A stretch of DNA of 6,285 nt from Candidatus Methanomethylophilaceae archaeon (GCA_017455785.1 JAFSYZ010000004.1:1-6285), one strand, 5' to 3'; positions 1-6,148 are shown, counted from the first letter of the stretch. Notes: generated by a model from the letters alone, not told the origin. Numbers and translations: made by a program.

Positions 1-89
1 ACCGCCAGTAGGGAATCCATATCTCCAGTTCCCTTATGCCGTCCAAGGTTGACCGTATCGCTGGAATGGTCCATCAGGATGACCATCAT
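1..89 (-). CDS. Possible 5' end of an unknown gene coupled to tetR (partial)
   Basis: An ATG begins inside the last codons of the TetR gene (ATGA overlap: this ATG shares bases with the TetR stop TGA), and the frame then stays open for 29 codons to the window edge. The peptide starts MMVILMDHSSDTVNLGRHKG and continues to LLA. Codons such as GTC, ATC, CTG, GAC and TCC match those of the neighbouring genes. A 4-base overlap of this kind is typical of translationally coupled genes in an operon, so this would be co-transcribed with the regulator. I recognise no family from 29 residues. No convincing ribosome-binding site is visible, and 29 open codons can occur by chance, so this is tentative. 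A second in-frame ATG at 86-84 could be the start instead. Confidence 0.35.
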   Translation of the reverse strand, partial: MMVILMDHSSDTVNLGRHKGTGDMDSLLA

Positions 90-769
90 TCAGGTTGGTT
101 CTTCATGATGGCCATCCCACTGATCTCGACGATCTCGGTCAGCCTCTTCACCGTCCCATCCAGATCCAGTACGGGTATCCCGAACAGCATGCCCATGTAC
201 ATGATCAGATAGCGGAAGATCTTCTCGCAGCCCTCGGTACCGCCGTTGGCGTAGTATCCGCATATGTTGCCTATGGCACCAAGGAACGACAGGATCTTCA
301 GTTCCGCGTCCTCGGTGTCCGCGAATTTTATGCCATATCTCTCCATGTATCCGGAGAACCATTCGATGTTCATCTTAGTGTATTCGTCCACGGCCGCCCA
401 CAGCCTGTGGACCTCGTAGATCAGGTCGGCGGTCTTCCTGTCCTTGCTGGAGACGGAGACCTCCAGCGCACCTGGCAGTACCGCGGCGATGATAGGGTTC
501 TTCTCGTCCTCCAGGACCTTCTCGCATTCCCCGAGTGTGTTCCTCAGCGCATCTATGACGATGTTGAGCAGGATCTCCTCCTTGCTCTTGAAGCGGTTGT
601 ACAGGCTCCCGTTGAGGATACCGGCCTTCTTGACGATGTCCCTGGTGGTGGTCTTCTGAAAACCTTTCTCGTAGAACAGCTCCATCGAGGCGGCCATTAT
701 CTCTTTGCGCGATCTCTCACGCTTCATCTCGACGGACGATTGGATGTTCTCGATGTTCTTGAGCGCCAT
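86..769 (-). CDS. TetR/AcrR-family transcriptional regulator
   Basis: A 227-residue DNA-binding repressor of ordinary TetR length. The N-terminal helix-turn-helix domain covers about residues 18-66. It includes the amphipathic first helix (IMAASMELFYEKGF), the HTH stretch TTTRDIVKKAGILNGSLYNR (40-59) and the closing FKSKEEIL, all close to the family consensus. The remainder (about 70-227) is the helical ligand-binding and dimerisation domain, which is poorly conserved and does not reveal the inducer. It is transcribed divergently from the MMPL transporter, the usual arrangement for a local repressor of an exporter. The ATG at 769 is preferred over Met15 (727) because the TATA core lies about 26 nt upstream of it, implying a leaderless mRNA; no Shine-Dalgarno sequence precedes it. 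Palindromes next to its own promoter suggest autoregulation. The family call is secure; the ligand is unknown. Confidence 0.95.
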   Translation of the reverse strand: MALKNIENIQSSVEMKRERSRKEIMAASMELFYEKGFQKTTTRDIVKKAGILNGSLYNRFKSKEEILLNIVIDALRNTLGECEKVLEDEKNPIIAAVLPGALEVSVSSKDRKTADLIYEVHRLWAAVDEYTKMNIEWFSGYMERYGIKFADTEDAELKILSFLGAIGNICGYYANGGTEGCEKIFRYLIMYMGMLFGIPVLDLDGTVKRLTEIVEISGMAIMKNQPE

Positions 770-790
770 TGAACATTCATTCGATTACGG

Positions 791-798
791 ATATTTAG
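791..798 (-). promoter_or_regulatory. TATA box of the tetR promoter
   Basis: Read on the minus strand, the sequence is CTAAATAT followed by CC. The AAATA core starts at 796, 27 nt before the tetR ATG at 769. Archaeal TATA boxes centre about 26 nt before the transcription start, so the transcript would begin at or within a base or two of the ATG. An A-rich CAAACAAA stretch upstream could serve as the TFB recognition element and abuts the 803-818 palindrome. Confidence 0.65.
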
Positions 799-802
799 TT
801 TG

Positions 803-818
803 TTTGAGAGTGTTCAAA
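803..818. promoter_or_regulatory. Putative TetR operator at the tetR promoter
   Basis: TTTGAGAGTGTTCAAA has TTTGA/TCAAA arms around a 6-bp centre. It matches the 982-997 palindrome at 14 of 16 positions in the same orientation. On the minus strand it ends 6 nt before the AAATA core of the tetR TATA box, so bound repressor would cover the TFB contact zone. Assignment to the adjacent regulator is inference from position and symmetry. Confidence 0.6.
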
Positions 819-832
819 TTTTTCGAAGGAAT

Positions 833-848
833 TTTGATTACATTCAAA
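833..848. promoter_or_regulatory. Third TTTGA-N6-TCAAA palindrome, putative auxiliary operator
   Basis: TTTGATTACATTCAAA has the same arms and spacing as the two promoter-proximal sites, but a different centre. One more base on each side also pairs (TTTTGA/TCAAAA, 832-849). It lies exactly 30 bp from the 803-818 site, close to three helical turns, which would put two bound dimers on the same face of the DNA. Confidence 0.45.
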
Positions 849-863
849 ATCGTTGTTTGAATG
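841..863. repeat. Perfect inverted repeat with 8-bp arms
   Basis: CATTCAAA (841-848) pairs with TTTGAATG (856-863) around a 7-bp spacer. Its left arm is the right half of the 833-848 palindrome, so the two symmetric elements share a half-site in opposite orientation. The right arm runs on into GAATGAATG (859-867), which is inverted relative to CATTCATTC at 774-782 just upstream of the tetR start. Function is unknown; it may be an extended array of regulator half-sites. Confidence 0.45.
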
Positions 864-871
864 AATGAACA

Positions 872-887
872 GATTTCAATGGAAATC
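872..887. repeat. Short perfect palindrome in the divergent region
   Basis: GATTTC and GAAATC flank a 4-bp AATG centre. The half-site differs from the TTTGA/TCAAA family, so this could bind another factor or be chance in AT-rich DNA. Confidence 0.25.
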
Positions 888-888
888 G

Positions 889-902
889 TTGATTACATCA
901 AA
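889..902. repeat. Degenerate copy of the operator-like palindrome
   Basis: TTGATTACATCAAA repeats TTGATTACAT from 834-843 exactly and then continues CAAAT where the earlier copy has TCAAAAT. It looks like the 833-848 site with one base lost from the centre (N5 instead of N6). It is nested in a wider GTTGAT/ATCAAC inverted repeat (888-909). Reduced spacing may weaken any regulator binding. Confidence 0.3.
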
Positions 903-981
903 TATCAACAATATTAATAAGGTCTCAAAGGCAGAATAACCGTTCGTAAATGCCATCGTTTTTGATTGATGATCGTATTGA

Positions 982-997
982 TTTGAGCATGTTCAAA
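982..997. promoter_or_regulatory. Putative TetR operator at the transporter promoter
   Basis: TTTGAGCATGTTCAAA is a near-perfect palindrome: 14 of its 16 bases equal its own reverse complement. It ends 6 nt before the AAATA core of the transporter TATA box, the same distance as at tetR. Binding here would overlap the TFB recognition element and prevent pre-initiation complex assembly. This is the most symmetric member of the set and the likeliest primary operator. Confidence 0.65.
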
Positions 998-1000
998 ATT

Positions 1001-1010
1001 CTTAAATACC
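1001..1010 (+). promoter_or_regulatory. TATA box of the MMPL transporter promoter
   Basis: CTTAAATACC contains an archaeal TATA core starting at 1004, preceded by an A-rich CAAAAT that could be the TFB element. Transcription would start near 1030-1032, leaving a leader of about 7 to 9 nt before the ATG at 1039. Confidence 0.65.
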
Positions 1011-1030
1011 GTTATCATATCGGGAAACCA

Positions 1031-1035
1031 GTGAT
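1031..1035 (+). promoter_or_regulatory. Short Shine-Dalgarno-like element
   Basis: GTGAT, three bases before the ATG at 1039, is complementary to part of the conserved 16S 3' end (which pairs with GGAGGTGAT). It falls at the very start of the predicted leader and supports ATG 1039 as the initiation codon. Confidence 0.45.
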
Positions 1036-1038
1036 AAC

Positions 1039-3549
1039 ATGTTCGCGAAGACAGCGGATTTCATCCTGAAACATTCCAAGGTCATCATAGCGATCTGGAT
1101 CGTCCTTCTCGCATGTGCCCTCCCCTTCGGTCTCAAGGCCGGAGAGGCGATGCAGTACGACATCACGCAGATGTCGGGGGTCGAGACGGAGGCCACGGTC
1201 GGTATGCAGATCATCGACACAGAGTTCTCGAATACCATCGACCTCTCCGAGATCCTTGTGATCCCGTACAACGATGCGGACGAACTGACACAGGCGAAAG
1301 TGATCTACACCAAGTTCGCCGCACTCATGACCGAGAGATACGGTCAGACGCTCACAGCTTCCTACTACGGCGAATACAGCAAGTACGATGACGGCACTGG
1401 GATCTGCCTCATAGCCATCGCCTGCAACGAGGAGAATTACGATGTGACGCACCAGACCGCCGACATAAGGAACCTGGTCTCCGAGGCGAAGACCCAGGCC
1501 GGATCGGCACTAACCACATATGTCACAGGTAATGCGGCCATCGCTTATGATACGGAGGTATCATCGATGGAGGATGTCTCCAAGGTGGATCCGATCAGTA
1601 TCGCACTGATCTTCGTCCTCCTGGGGTTGTTCTTCTTCGCACTCGTCACCGCACTGGTCCCTCCGGCGGTCGTCGGGATGGCATACGGTATCGCACTCTC
1701 TGCGGTCTTCGGGATCGGATGCGTCCTCGACGTGTATTACGTCACGGAGCTTCTCGTCCTGGTCACCATGCTGGGTGCGGGATGCGATTATGCATTGTTC
1801 ATCATATCGAGATACAGGGACGAGAGGAGGGACGGTGCATCGCACGAGGATGCTCTCAGGACCTCCATCCAGTGGGCAGGGGAATCCGTGTTCACGTCGG
1901 GTCTCGCTGTCATCATCGGATTCGGTGCACTCTCGATCTGCTCGTTCTCCATGGTCAGGTCCATGGGGATCATACTTGCTATAGGCATCCTCATCGCCCT
2001 CGTCGCAGCGCTGACCTTCATCCCCTCGTTGATCAACCTGGTCGGCGAGAGGATCTTCTGGCCTTCCAACATCGATACGTACAGGGCGGTCAAGGACGGT
2101 AGTAAAAAAGGATTCTACGCAGCATTATGCGGCATATCCAGGAGATACTTCGCATGGCTGTCGCATGTCACACATAAATATGCTATTCCGATAGTCATCG
2201 CCTGGGTTGTCGTCTCGGTGCCTGCGGCATACGTCTTCCTGACAACTGATGATTCATCCGATATGATAAGCATCATGCCATCGTCCGAATCGGTCGACGG
2301 CCTAAACACCATAATGACCCAGACCGACGGAGGCACCATCATGCCCACCTATGTCGTCATCGAGCTCAAGGAGAGCGCGGTGGCGGAGAAGGGATTGGCG
2401 GATGACGGTTCCACACCGTACCTGATATGGACGGACACCGCGAAAGCGGCGACCGTGCCTGCAGTGATGATGCTGTCCAATGAGATAAAGGTCAATCATG
2501 CGGACATCGTCGGGACCGCCAGCGGATTGAACTCATGGGCCGTGATATACGCTCAGGTGGAGGCCGCCGTCAAGGAGGAGACCGGGCTGCCCGATGTCAC
2601 ACCCACGATGGTCAACACAGCTATCCTGGAGATGCTCCCAGGGGCAGTCGTTCCCACCATCAACGGACTGATGGCCAAGGAAGTAGCACCAGGGATAACG
2701 CTCAAGGATGTCCCGTACACCACGACGGTGGGGACACACGGCGGTGCGACCGGTACCTTGATCTCGCTCGAGAATGTGTTGGATTACATACTCAACTGCG
2801 GGACCGGAATACTGTCCGACAACGGGAAGTACGTGAACATGATGGTCATCACAACCGAGAAGCCGATGTCCGACGGTACGATGGCATTCCTCAACAAACT
2901 GAGCGACGAGTTCCACGGGACCGGAGGATACGACACCGTGTACGGCGCACTGTTCGCCCATACGTACGTAAGTGGTACGTCAGCGGTGATGAACGACATC
3001 TCCAGGGAGGTAGAGGATCAGTTCTCCGTCATCAGGATCGTCGTCATCGTGCTGTTGGTGGTGTTGCTGTTTCTGATCCTGGGCAGCTACCTCACGCCGA
3101 TCAGGTCCATGCTCACCATCGTCCTGACGATCATCTGGACGGTAGCACTGACCAGGTTCGTCTTCGGGACCATGATGGCCGTGCCTGTACTGTGGCTCAT
3201 CACAATAGTGCTGTTCTTGGTCCTGCTCGGTCTGGGGATGGACTACGATATCTTCCTGACCACCAGGATAAAGGAGAACAAGGTCAACGGGATGTCCAAC
3301 GGTGACGCGATCGCTGATGCGGTAAGGAGGGCCGGTCCGGTCACCTCGCTGTGCTCGCTTATCATGGGCGGTACGTTCCTCACGATGCTCTTCGCCAACT
3401 CATCGCTGCTGCAGGAGTTCGGATTCGCGCTTGGTATCGGTATCCTCATCGAAGGACTGGTTACCGTGGGATTCGTCGTCCCTGCGATGATGCATCTGAT
3501 GGGCGACTGGAGCTGGAAAGGCCCCAGGTTCCTTAAAAGGGCCGAATGA
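1039..3549 (+). CDS. MMPL/RND-superfamily membrane transporter
   Basis: An 836-residue polytopic exporter with the duplicated architecture of the MMPL family. Membrane segment 1 (about 14-32) is followed by an extracytoplasmic domain (about 33-183) and a cluster of five segments (about 185-350). Segment 7 (about 381-401) begins the second half, with its own soluble domain (about 402-660) and final cluster (about 662-825). Each half has the family signature in its fourth segment: GAGCDYALFIISRYRDE with Asp250-Tyr251, and LGMDYDIFLTTRIKE with Asp735-Tyr736. These acidic residues are the expected proton-relay positions in this proton-driven superfamily. Known relatives move lipids, hydrophobic compounds or drugs; the cargo here cannot be inferred. 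Control by the divergent TetR is likely from the operators. It appears monocistronic, with a terminator directly after the TGA stop. Length is normal and no frame damage is seen. Confidence 0.93.
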   Translation: MFAKTADFILKHSKVIIAIWIVLLACALPFGLKAGEAMQYDITQMSGVETEATVGMQIIDTEFSNTIDLSEILVIPYNDADELTQAKVIYTKFAALMTERYGQTLTASYYGEYSKYDDGTGICLIAIACNEENYDVTHQTADIRNLVSEAKTQAGSALTTYVTGNAAIAYDTEVSSMEDVSKVDPISIALIFVLLGLFFFALVTALVPPAVVGMAYGIALSAVFGIGCVLDVYYVTELLVLVTMLGAGCDYALFIISRYRDERRDGASHEDALRTSIQWAGESVFTSGLAVIIGFGALSICSFSMVRSMGIILAIGILIALVAALTFIPSLINLVGERIFWPSNIDTYRAVKDGSKKGFYAALCGISRRYFAWLSHVTHKYAIPIVIAWVVVSVPAAYVFLTTDDSSDMISIMPSSESVDGLNTIMTQTDGGTIMPTYVVIELKESAVAEKGLADDGSTPYLIWTDTAKAATVPAVMMLSNEIKVNHADIVGTASGLNSWAVIYAQVEAAVKEETGLPDVTPTMVNTAILEMLPGAVVPTINGLMAKEVAPGITLKDVPYTTTVGTHGGATGTLISLENVLDYILNCGTGILSDNGKYVNMMVITTEKPMSDGTMAFLNKLSDEFHGTGGYDTVYGALFAHTYVSGTSAVMNDISREVEDQFSVIRIVVIVLLVVLLFLILGSYLTPIRSMLTIVLTIIWTVALTRFVFGTMMAVPVLWLITIVLFLVLLGLGMDYDIFLTTRIKENKVNGMSNGDAIADAVRRAGPVTSLCSLIMGGTFLTMLFANSSLLQEFGFALGIGILIEGLVTVGFVVPAMMHLMGDWSWKGPRFLKRAE

Positions 3550-3552
3550 AAC

Positions 3553-3584
3553 TGACGGGGGAGACCCCGTCACCATTCCTTTTT
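3553..3584 (+). terminator. Hairpin and T-run terminator of the transporter gene
   Basis: TGACGGGG (3553-3560) and CCCCGTCA (3565-3572) form a perfect 8-bp, GC-rich stem closed by a GAGA loop of the GNRA type. A pyrimidine-rich stretch ending in TTTTT (3580-3584) follows. It begins three bases after the stop codon. Archaeal termination depends mainly on the U-run; the stem may also protect the 3' end. Confidence 0.7.
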
Positions 3585-3702
3585 GTGCCCGGCAAACGCA
3601 CCGATAAAAATGATGTCGGACCAATACCGTACCGTTACGTTACAATGATACTGATGTCCTAGACGACCCCTATTCACAAACAACTTTCTTTTCTGCACAT
3701 GA

Positions 3703-4036
3703 TCACTGTTTATAACATGGTGATATACGCATACCGATATGAGGCCCATGGGAATATTGATACGTTTTGTCTAAGTATAGGATGTAGACATATCCGCCTT
3801 CGTACAGTACGTATGCGCTTGGTATGGACATGCTGCGGATACTATCTATCAGGTGTATAAGTTTGCAACGATTCCTTATCTCCTTCATCTATCGGTGATA
3901 AGGACTTAGCGCCGTCCCCCTCTCTTCTTTCAAGAATTTCACACACCCAACTACCTGATGGTGCGGCGAACCTTATCACTACATCCCTTCCTTCGTTATC
4001 TTCTTTATCCGAAGCTTTAGAAAATGAACTCTGCAT
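3703..4036 (-). pseudogene. Overlapping small open frames, possible decayed gene
   Basis: From an ATG at 4036 a frame of 64 codons runs to a TAG at 3842 (a GTG at 4051 would add five codons). It includes VVIRFAAPSGSWVCEILERR and an acidic, Ser/Lys-rich remainder. A second frame opens with ATG at 3888 and ends at 3703 after 61 codons, with a hydrophobic aromatic stretch (SAYVLYEGGYVYILYLDK). The frames overlap by 47 bases, as expected if a frameshift had split one gene. Neither has a clear TATA box or ribosome-binding site, neither resembles a family I know, and both may be chance. TAG is not used as the stop of any confident gene here. This is a low-confidence suggestion. Confidence 0.15.
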
Positions 4037-4110
4037 GTGTATCCGTCCCACTATTTGTCTGACATAGTTCGATATGATCTTATGTACACTGACAGGATAT
4101 CCTTAAGTTA

Positions 4111-4144
4111 ATCCAATGATGCCCCAGAGGTCAGGTCATTGGAT
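4111..4144. repeat. Perfect inverted repeat with 9-bp arms
   Basis: ATCCAATGA (4111-4119) and TCATTGGAT (4136-4144) pair perfectly across a 16-base spacer that is G/C-richer (TGCCCCAGAGGTCAGG). No T-run follows on either strand, so it does not look like a terminator. It could be a structured RNA element, a protein-binding site or a remnant of a mobile sequence. Confidence 0.4.
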
Positions 4145-4221
4145 GAATAGTGTACGATGCGATATTTTCGTTCACTTGCGGATCTGCAACGCATCGACCT
4201 GTAGTCAAATGGGAAATAGAG

Positions 4222-4238
4222 AGAGGCCAGAGGCCTCT
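4222..4238 (-). terminator. Hairpin just after the LRR gene stop codon
   Basis: On the minus strand AGAGGCC, a TCT loop and GGCCTCT form a perfect 7-bp stem two bases after the TGA stop. The downstream sequence CTCTATTTCCCATTT is pyrimidine-rich but lacks a long T-run, so termination strength is uncertain. Confidence 0.5.
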
Positions 4239-4240
4239 GT

Positions 4241-5914
4241 TCATTGATCAGAGTTCTTCTTCCTCATGATCAGGATGGCGACTCCTGCCACGGCGACGAT
4301 TGCTACCACGGCTACCACAACATAGATGATGAGGGACATATCCGTGCCATCGGAGGGCGGTTCCCCGTAGACGATCCCTACATTGCCGTGGAGTGCTTCT
4401 GACGGAACGGATGTGCCGTCGGGGCCTGACACGTATATGGTGTGCAGCATCTCATCGGTGTAATATATCGAATCCGATTGGAATTCCACAGCCGTATCAT
4501 CGGAGATCCTTATCACTTTCAGCGAGATGCAGTCGTACAGACCTCCGTAATGGATTGATACCCCGTTTCCGTTGGAGAAGACCAACGATTCCAGATTGTC
4601 GTTGTTCCGGAAAGCGTATTCTTTGATTATCCTGACGGATCCGGGTATAGAATAGGATTTATCGGTCTTTCCAGCCGGGTATTGAAACAGTTCAGCATTC
4701 TTCCTGTCTATGAGAACACCGTTATCGGATTCATATACAGTGTTCGATACGTCGACGGCTATTGACGCCAGTGAGCTACATCCGAAGAACGCCCTGTCTC
4801 CTATTGATGATACCGAACCGGGTACGGTCAGAGAGGTCAGAGAGGTACATTCTGAGAACGCATCATTACCGATGGATATGAGCGAATTGCCGAATGTTAA
4901 TGCAGTGAGTGATGTGCACCCATGGAACGCATAATCGCCGATGGATATGACATGGTCAGTTATATCGACTGAAGTGAGCGATATACATCCGTAGAATGCA
5001 TATCCTCCCATGATCATTACCGAATCACCTAACGTCAACGATGTTAGCGATGTGCAACCATAGAACGCATACCCTCCGATGGATATCACCGTATCCGGTA
5101 TCCTGATGGAGGCCAGAGTTGTGCACCATTCGAACGCATTGTCCCCGATGGTCGTTACAGAATCGCCGAATATCACCGAGGTGAGCGATGTGCACCCTTC
5201 GAATGAATAATCTCCGACGGATGTCACCGAATCGGGAATGTTGTACGACTTATCGATTTTCCCTGCCGGATATCTGACCAATTCGGTATTCCTTTTATCG
5301 ATAAGGACTCCGTTGACAGATACGTATGTTGTGTTCGATTCATCGACGGTTATGAATGTCAGTGAGTTGCATCCGTAGAACGCCTTATTCCCTATGGTCA
5401 TTACTGAATCTGATAAATATACGGTCTTGAGGGCCGTACACCATTCGAACGCATCATCTCCGATGGTTCTGACTGGATTCGGTATCTCAACGGAAGCAAG
5501 CGATATACATCCATAGAACGCATAGTTTCCGATGGATGTCACCGAATCCGATATCTCAACGGAGGTGAGCGATGTACATCCATAGAATGCATAGTTTCCT
5601 ATGTGGGTTATACCTTCTGGCAGAGAGACTGAGACGATCTTATTGCCGCCCCATCTTTCATCAGAGTACAGATAGTCGTACATCTCATCCGTACCGGTTA
5701 TCGTCAGTGCACCGGTCTGAGTATCATAGGTCCAGTACAGATCGTCACCGCACTGACCGCTGGTCTCTCCGGATGCATCGGAGGGGATGGAACCGTTCAC
5801 AGTCAAGATAAAACATACAAAGACTACCGAAGTGATGAGCATCAGTACCGTTAGTATTCTCCCGGAGAGCAGGTGACATGACATGCTACTGTCTCTCGCT
5901 GACATTCCCAACAT
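4241..5914 (-). CDS. BspA-like leucine-rich-repeat surface protein
   Basis: A predicted secreted, membrane-anchored protein of 557 residues. A basic N-terminus precedes a hydrophobic signal segment (about 20-39). A small region with CGDDLYWTYDTQTGALTITG (55-74) follows, typical of the start of BspA-like proteins. About 12 LRR_5-type repeats of 23 residues then run from about 94 to 445, each like TSIGNYAFYGCTSLTSVEI; most carry a Cys after the AFxG block. Repeats 4 and 11 have a 36-residue insert with NGVLID and YPAGK motifs, spaced 197 residues apart. A C-terminal membrane helix (about 528-550) ends in RKKNSDQ. Such proteins are thought to mediate adhesion or host and microbe contact in gut organisms. 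The frame opens at a GTG (5926), but the ATG at 5914 is preferred because a TATA box lies 27 nt upstream. The gene stands alone, with its own promoter and hairpin. Function is inferred from family only. Confidence 0.88.
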   Translation of the reverse strand: MLGMSARDSSMSCHLLSGRILTVLMLITSVVFVCFILTVNGSIPSDASGETSGQCGDDLYWTYDTQTGALTITGTDEMYDYLYSDERWGGNKIVSVSLPEGITHIGNYAFYGCTSLTSVEISDSVTSIGNYAFYGCISLASVEIPNPVRTIGDDAFEWCTALKTVYLSDSVMTIGNKAFYGCNSLTFITVDESNTTYVSVNGVLIDKRNTELVRYPAGKIDKSYNIPDSVTSVGDYSFEGCTSLTSVIFGDSVTTIGDNAFEWCTTLASIRIPDTVISIGGYAFYGCTSLTSLTLGDSVMIMGGYAFYGCISLTSVDITDHVISIGDYAFHGCTSLTALTFGNSLISIGNDAFSECTSLTSLTVPGSVSSIGDRAFFGCSSLASIAVDVSNTVYESDNGVLIDRKNAELFQYPAGKTDKSYSIPGSVRIIKEYAFRNNDNLESLVFSNGNGVSIHYGGLYDCISLKVIRISDDTAVEFQSDSIYYTDEMLHTIYVSGPDGTSVPSEALHGNVGIVYGEPPSDGTDMSLIIYVVVAVVAIVAVAGVAILIMRKKNSDQ

Positions 5915-5937
5915 AAGGGGTGCCACGCTTTACTGTC

Positions 5938-5944
5938 TTTTATA
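5938..5944 (-). promoter_or_regulatory. TATA box of the LRR protein gene
   Basis: TATAAAA on the minus strand is centred about 27 nt before the ATG at 5914, the distance expected for a leaderless archaeal transcript. It is only about 15 nt from the GTG at 5926, too close for that codon to be transcribed at its 5' end. This site therefore decides the start. Confidence 0.6.
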
Positions 5945-5984
5945 GGTAACAGAGAGTTCGGTCAACTGGCAGGAAATTATCGCT

Positions 5985-6003
5985 ATCATCACCAACGGAT
6001 GAT
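5985..6003. repeat. Short inverted repeat upstream of the LRR gene
   Basis: ATCATC (5985-5990) and GATGAT (5998-6003) flank a 7-base spacer, about 41 to 59 bp upstream of the TATA box. It could be a regulator site for the LRR gene or a weak hairpin in the tail of the upstream transcript; the arms are simple sequence, so chance is possible. Confidence 0.2.
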
Positions 6004-6126
6004 GATCAAATTTACCATACGGCCCTACGATACGCACGGACGGCGGATGCACCATTTCCTTTCTACTGACTCAACTGGATCAGTGTATCTTGTGTATCGA
6101 ATATCGGAGCAGAGGATATGCCATAA

Positions 6127-6148
6127 GGGGAATCATCATTCCTTCCCC
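6127..6148 (-). terminator. Possible hairpin at the end of the glutamate synthase gene
   Basis: On the minus strand GGGGAA (6148-6143) can pair with TTCCCC (6132-6127), with the tandem stop codons in the loop. An alternative GGAA/TTCC pairing also exists. There is no strong T-run afterwards, so it is a weak terminator candidate. Confidence 0.3.

Larger units (their letters stand above)
3585..4240. other. Long intergenic region without a convincing gene
   Basis: About 650 bp between the transporter terminator and the 3' end of the LRR gene. I find no tRNA, rRNA, transposase or CRISPR-like repeats. On the plus strand, TTTATAAC (3709-3716) resembles a TATA box 27 nt before an ATG at 3739, but that frame closes after 11 codons. 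The minus strand holds two short overlapping open frames, and near the right end there is a strong inverted repeat; both are listed separately. It may be a decayed locus or contain an unrecognised small RNA. Confidence 0.5.

Noticed and set aside
95..772. Long plus-strand open frame of 225 codons opposite the regulator
   Set aside because: It is the antisense shadow of the TetR gene; its protein has no recognisable domain, while the minus strand encodes a clear HTH.
2535..3305. 256-codon plus-strand frame inside the transporter gene
   Set aside because: It is an out-of-frame shadow rich in Arg, His and Gly, whereas the main frame has continuous membrane segments and MMPL motifs.
3709..3774. 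TATA-like box followed at 27 nt by ATG 3739 on the plus strand
   Set aside because: The frame closes after 11 codons (TAA) and shows no coding character; at most a promoter for an unseen RNA.
3842..3844. TAG ending the 3842-4036 frame read as a pyrrolysine codon
   Set aside because: Readthrough would continue the frame, but neither side resembles a known protein and Pyl-containing proteins are few and recognisable.
4657..5340. Repetitive DNA in the LRR gene as a CRISPR or tandem DNA repeat
   Set aside because: The roughly 69-bp periodicity follows 23-residue protein repeats with diverged codons, not identical repeats with unique spacers.
6065..6084. ACTGA/TCAGT inverted repeat upstream of the LRR gene
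   Set aside because: Five-bp arms with a 10-base spacer are expected by chance and have no link to a promoter or stop codon.
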